Shown: positions 5,766 through 6,873 of the stretch, piece after piece
Numbering within the stretch: the stretch's first letter is position 1
Layout: every line of letters begins with the position of its first letter
Assembly: GCA_003557825.1 (NCBI GenBank)
Contig: PWNM01000482.1
Coordinates: 1 to 6,873 of the forward strand
Direction of reading: 5' to 3'
Source: Candidatus Hydrogenedentota bacterium
GTDB lineage: Bacteria; Hydrogenedentota; Hydrogenedentia; Hydrogenedentales; SLHB01
DNA: 6,873 nucleotides
Notes under the pieces: generated by a model
Told to the model about the DNA's origin: nothing
The model's database searches: none
The model's input: only the letters and a program-made list of their open reading frames with translations
Translations under genes and position numbers: made by a program

Positions 5766-6676
5766 TGATCAGGTAGCTCCACATCGGGATGAATGGCTTG
5801 GGCCATGATGCGGGCGATATCGGTTATACGTGGTCCGGGTCGAAGAGCATGGGATTCCATGACGATATGGACCCGATCATTCTGGACCGCAGGGAGGGAA
5901 CCAAGCTGATCCCAGTCGGAAATAAACCGCGCCTTCGCTTCGTCACTCAGCGATTCGCCCGCATGAAACTCGATGATGACCTCTGGGGCGCGCATAACCA
6001 CGGTCTCTTTTGAGCCGCTGATGTAGGCCTGATCCACATCGCCATAGATGTTTTCGCCGCCAGCCAGCTCCGCCAGCTCGGTGAGAAAGGAGCGAGCCCC
6101 AATCGTATATAGATTGTTTAGATCGTGTGTGTGGCGCGCCGTAATGAGCAACACCGATTTGGGAGACCGATGGGCGACCGCGTTGCGTATGGCATCGAGT
6201 TCGGACTCGATGTCCGACCAGAGCGCTTCCGCCTCGGTTTTGCGCTCCACCGCCTCCCCGATGATGTAGATCCCGTCGCGTATGGTGTCGATGGTGTCCA
6301 TATCGACCCGGTATAGCGGTATGGCGTTGTGGGTTGCATACTCGGTCACCTTTCCATGCTCGCCCTGTACGATAATCGCCCCCGGATTTAGCCGAGTCAG
6401 CTTCTCCAGGGACGGATTCATGTAATCGCCGACGGTTTCCAGCTCCTCTACTTCCGGGGGATAGTCGCAATAGGTCGTTACGGCTACCACCCGATCACCT
6501 ACGCCCAACGCATACAGCGTCTCGGTTATGTGGGGCGCAAACGAGACGATTCGTTCACTATCAGGGGGGCGTACATCGGTAAATCGGTCGCCGCATGCAG
6601 CCATGGCCATAGAAGCCACAGCCAAAAGTACAATAAGGCGTACTGTTCGGCAGCCGTTGATACGACAAAATCCCAT
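5762..6676 (-). CDS. BtuF/FepB-like substrate-binding lipoprotein of an ABC importer
   Basis: I chose ATG 6676 (304 residues). A TTG at 6733 would add 19 residues before the signal peptide and has no ribosome binding site, whereas AGAGAG lies just before the ATG. Arginines near the start (R5, R10, R13), the hydrophobic core LIVLLAVASMAMA and the lipobox MAAC (C28) mark a lipoprotein signal. The mature part is a class III binding protein: ERIVSFAPHITETLYALGVG, then VVAVTTYCDYPPE, VGDYMNPSLEKL and LNPGAIIVQ in the first lobe, a long linking helix, and AELAGGENIYGDV, VVMRAPEVIIEFHAGE and RPGPRI in the second. YCDYPPE and GGENI(Y/F)GD recall cobalamin binders such as BtuF, which slightly favours a corrinoid over a ferric siderophore. 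It is the first gene of the three in the transporter unit, 57 bases after the preceding gene, with no cobalamin riboswitch in that gap. Confidence 0.9.
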   Translation of the reverse strand: MGFCRINGCRTVRLIVLLAVASMAMAACGDRFTDVRPPDSERIVSFAPHITETLYALGVGDRVVAVTTYCDYPPEVEELETVGDYMNPSLEKLTRLNPGAIIVQGEHGKVTEYATHNAIPLYRVDMDTIDTIRDGIYIIGEAVERKTEAEALWSDIESELDAIRNAVAHRSPKSVLLITARHTHDLNNLYTIGARSFLTELAELAGGENIYGDVDQAYISGSKETVVMRAPEVIIEFHAGESLSDEAKARFISDWDQLGSLPAVQNDRVHIVMESHALRPGPRITDIARIMAQAIHPDVELPDQ

Positions 6677-6733
6677 TGCTCTCTGTGTCTTCCCGATAGG
6701 TTCGAAGGCTGTCTTGGTTGAGGTTTTAATCAA

Positions 6734-6873
6734 CTACGATGTCAGACCGGCGATGCGCTGACGAATATCATCCGCAAAGCGCTGAATATACTGTTGGATA
6801 TAATCGGTCGGGTTTACCGAATCATCTTTTACCAAGGGCGTAACGTCCATGGCGAAGTTTAACCCGGTGGTCT
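6734..6873 (-). CDS. C-terminal end of an unidentified protein (5' end outside window)
   Basis: On the minus strand the frame ending in TAG (6736-6734) is open to the right edge, giving 45 visible residues that end FADDIRQRIAGLTS. The other two minus frames are stopped soon after the edge. The visible part starts TTGLNFAMDVTPLVKDD, followed by a polar, aromatic stretch (TDYIQQYIQRF) that looks like a C-terminal amphipathic helix. I do not recognise the family. It lies 57 bases upstream of the binding-protein start on the same strand and may belong to the same transcript, but no function can be given. Confidence 0.6.
   Translation of the reverse strand, partial: TTGLNFAMDVTPLVKDDSVNPTDYIQQYIQRFADDIRQRIAGLTS

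Noticed and set aside
5943..6470. Minus-strand open frame of 175 codons inside the binding-protein gene
   Set aside because: It is a shifted frame of the BtuF-like gene on the same strand, with a G/R/H-rich product and no motif. The real frame has a lipoprotein signal and binding-protein motifs.
6677..6733. TTG at 6733 as start of the binding protein
   Set aside because: No ribosome binding site precedes it, and it would put 19 polar residues in front of the signal peptide. ATG 6676 gives a normal lipoprotein signal.

Overview
The window reads as ordinary, gene-dense bacterial chromosome with slightly more G+C than A+T by eye. Eight complete genes lie between two genes cut by the window edges. 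A predicted lipoprotein in a BtuF-type uptake system, Shine-Dalgarno starts and ATGA stop/start overlaps all point to a bacterium. The phylum cannot be fixed from the sequence. The mix of a CehA/McbA-like PHP protein, a two-domain Nfu and a conserved His-rich protein of unknown function would suit one of the less-studied environmental lineages (planctomycete-like or a neighbouring candidate phylum), but that is an impression only. I saw no rRNA, tRNA, CRISPR array, insertion sequence or phage gene.

Layout, plus strand (1-3909): the 3' end of a probable thymidylate synthase family gene (1-383); a PHP-domain metallohydrolase (400-1281); a conserved protein of unknown function (1326-1802); a 106-base AT-richer gap with a short direct repeat (1803-1908); then a tight four-gene cluster (1909-3909) that looks like one operon. 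The cluster encodes an Nfu-type iron-sulfur carrier with Nfu_N and NifU domains, an unrecognised beta-rich 114-residue protein, a pterin-4a-carbinolamine dehydratase, and a divergent IscU/NifU_N-like protein. The last lacks the N-terminal segment of IscU, has lost the third ligand cysteine, and ends in a CxxCxxC tail.

Layout, minus strand (3928-6873): a binding-protein-dependent ABC importer of the cobalamin/ferric-siderophore class, transcribed from right to left as lipoprotein binding protein (6676-5762), ATPase (5765-4959) and FecCD-type permease (4962-3928). Both junctions are 4-base ATGA overlaps, so the three are probably translationally coupled. Upstream, on the same strand, is the C-terminal end of an unidentified gene (6873-6734). 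The two strands converge at 3909/3928 with only 18 bases between stops.

How the genes may work together: the plus-strand operon pairs two predicted iron-sulfur handling proteins with a pterin enzyme and an unknown protein. This suggests iron-sulfur or pterin-cofactor maturation for some client enzyme. The adjacent importer would bring in a corrinoid or chelated iron. The operon grouping is seen directly; the shared function is inference. The most notable object is the shortened IscU-like protein with its added cysteine tail.
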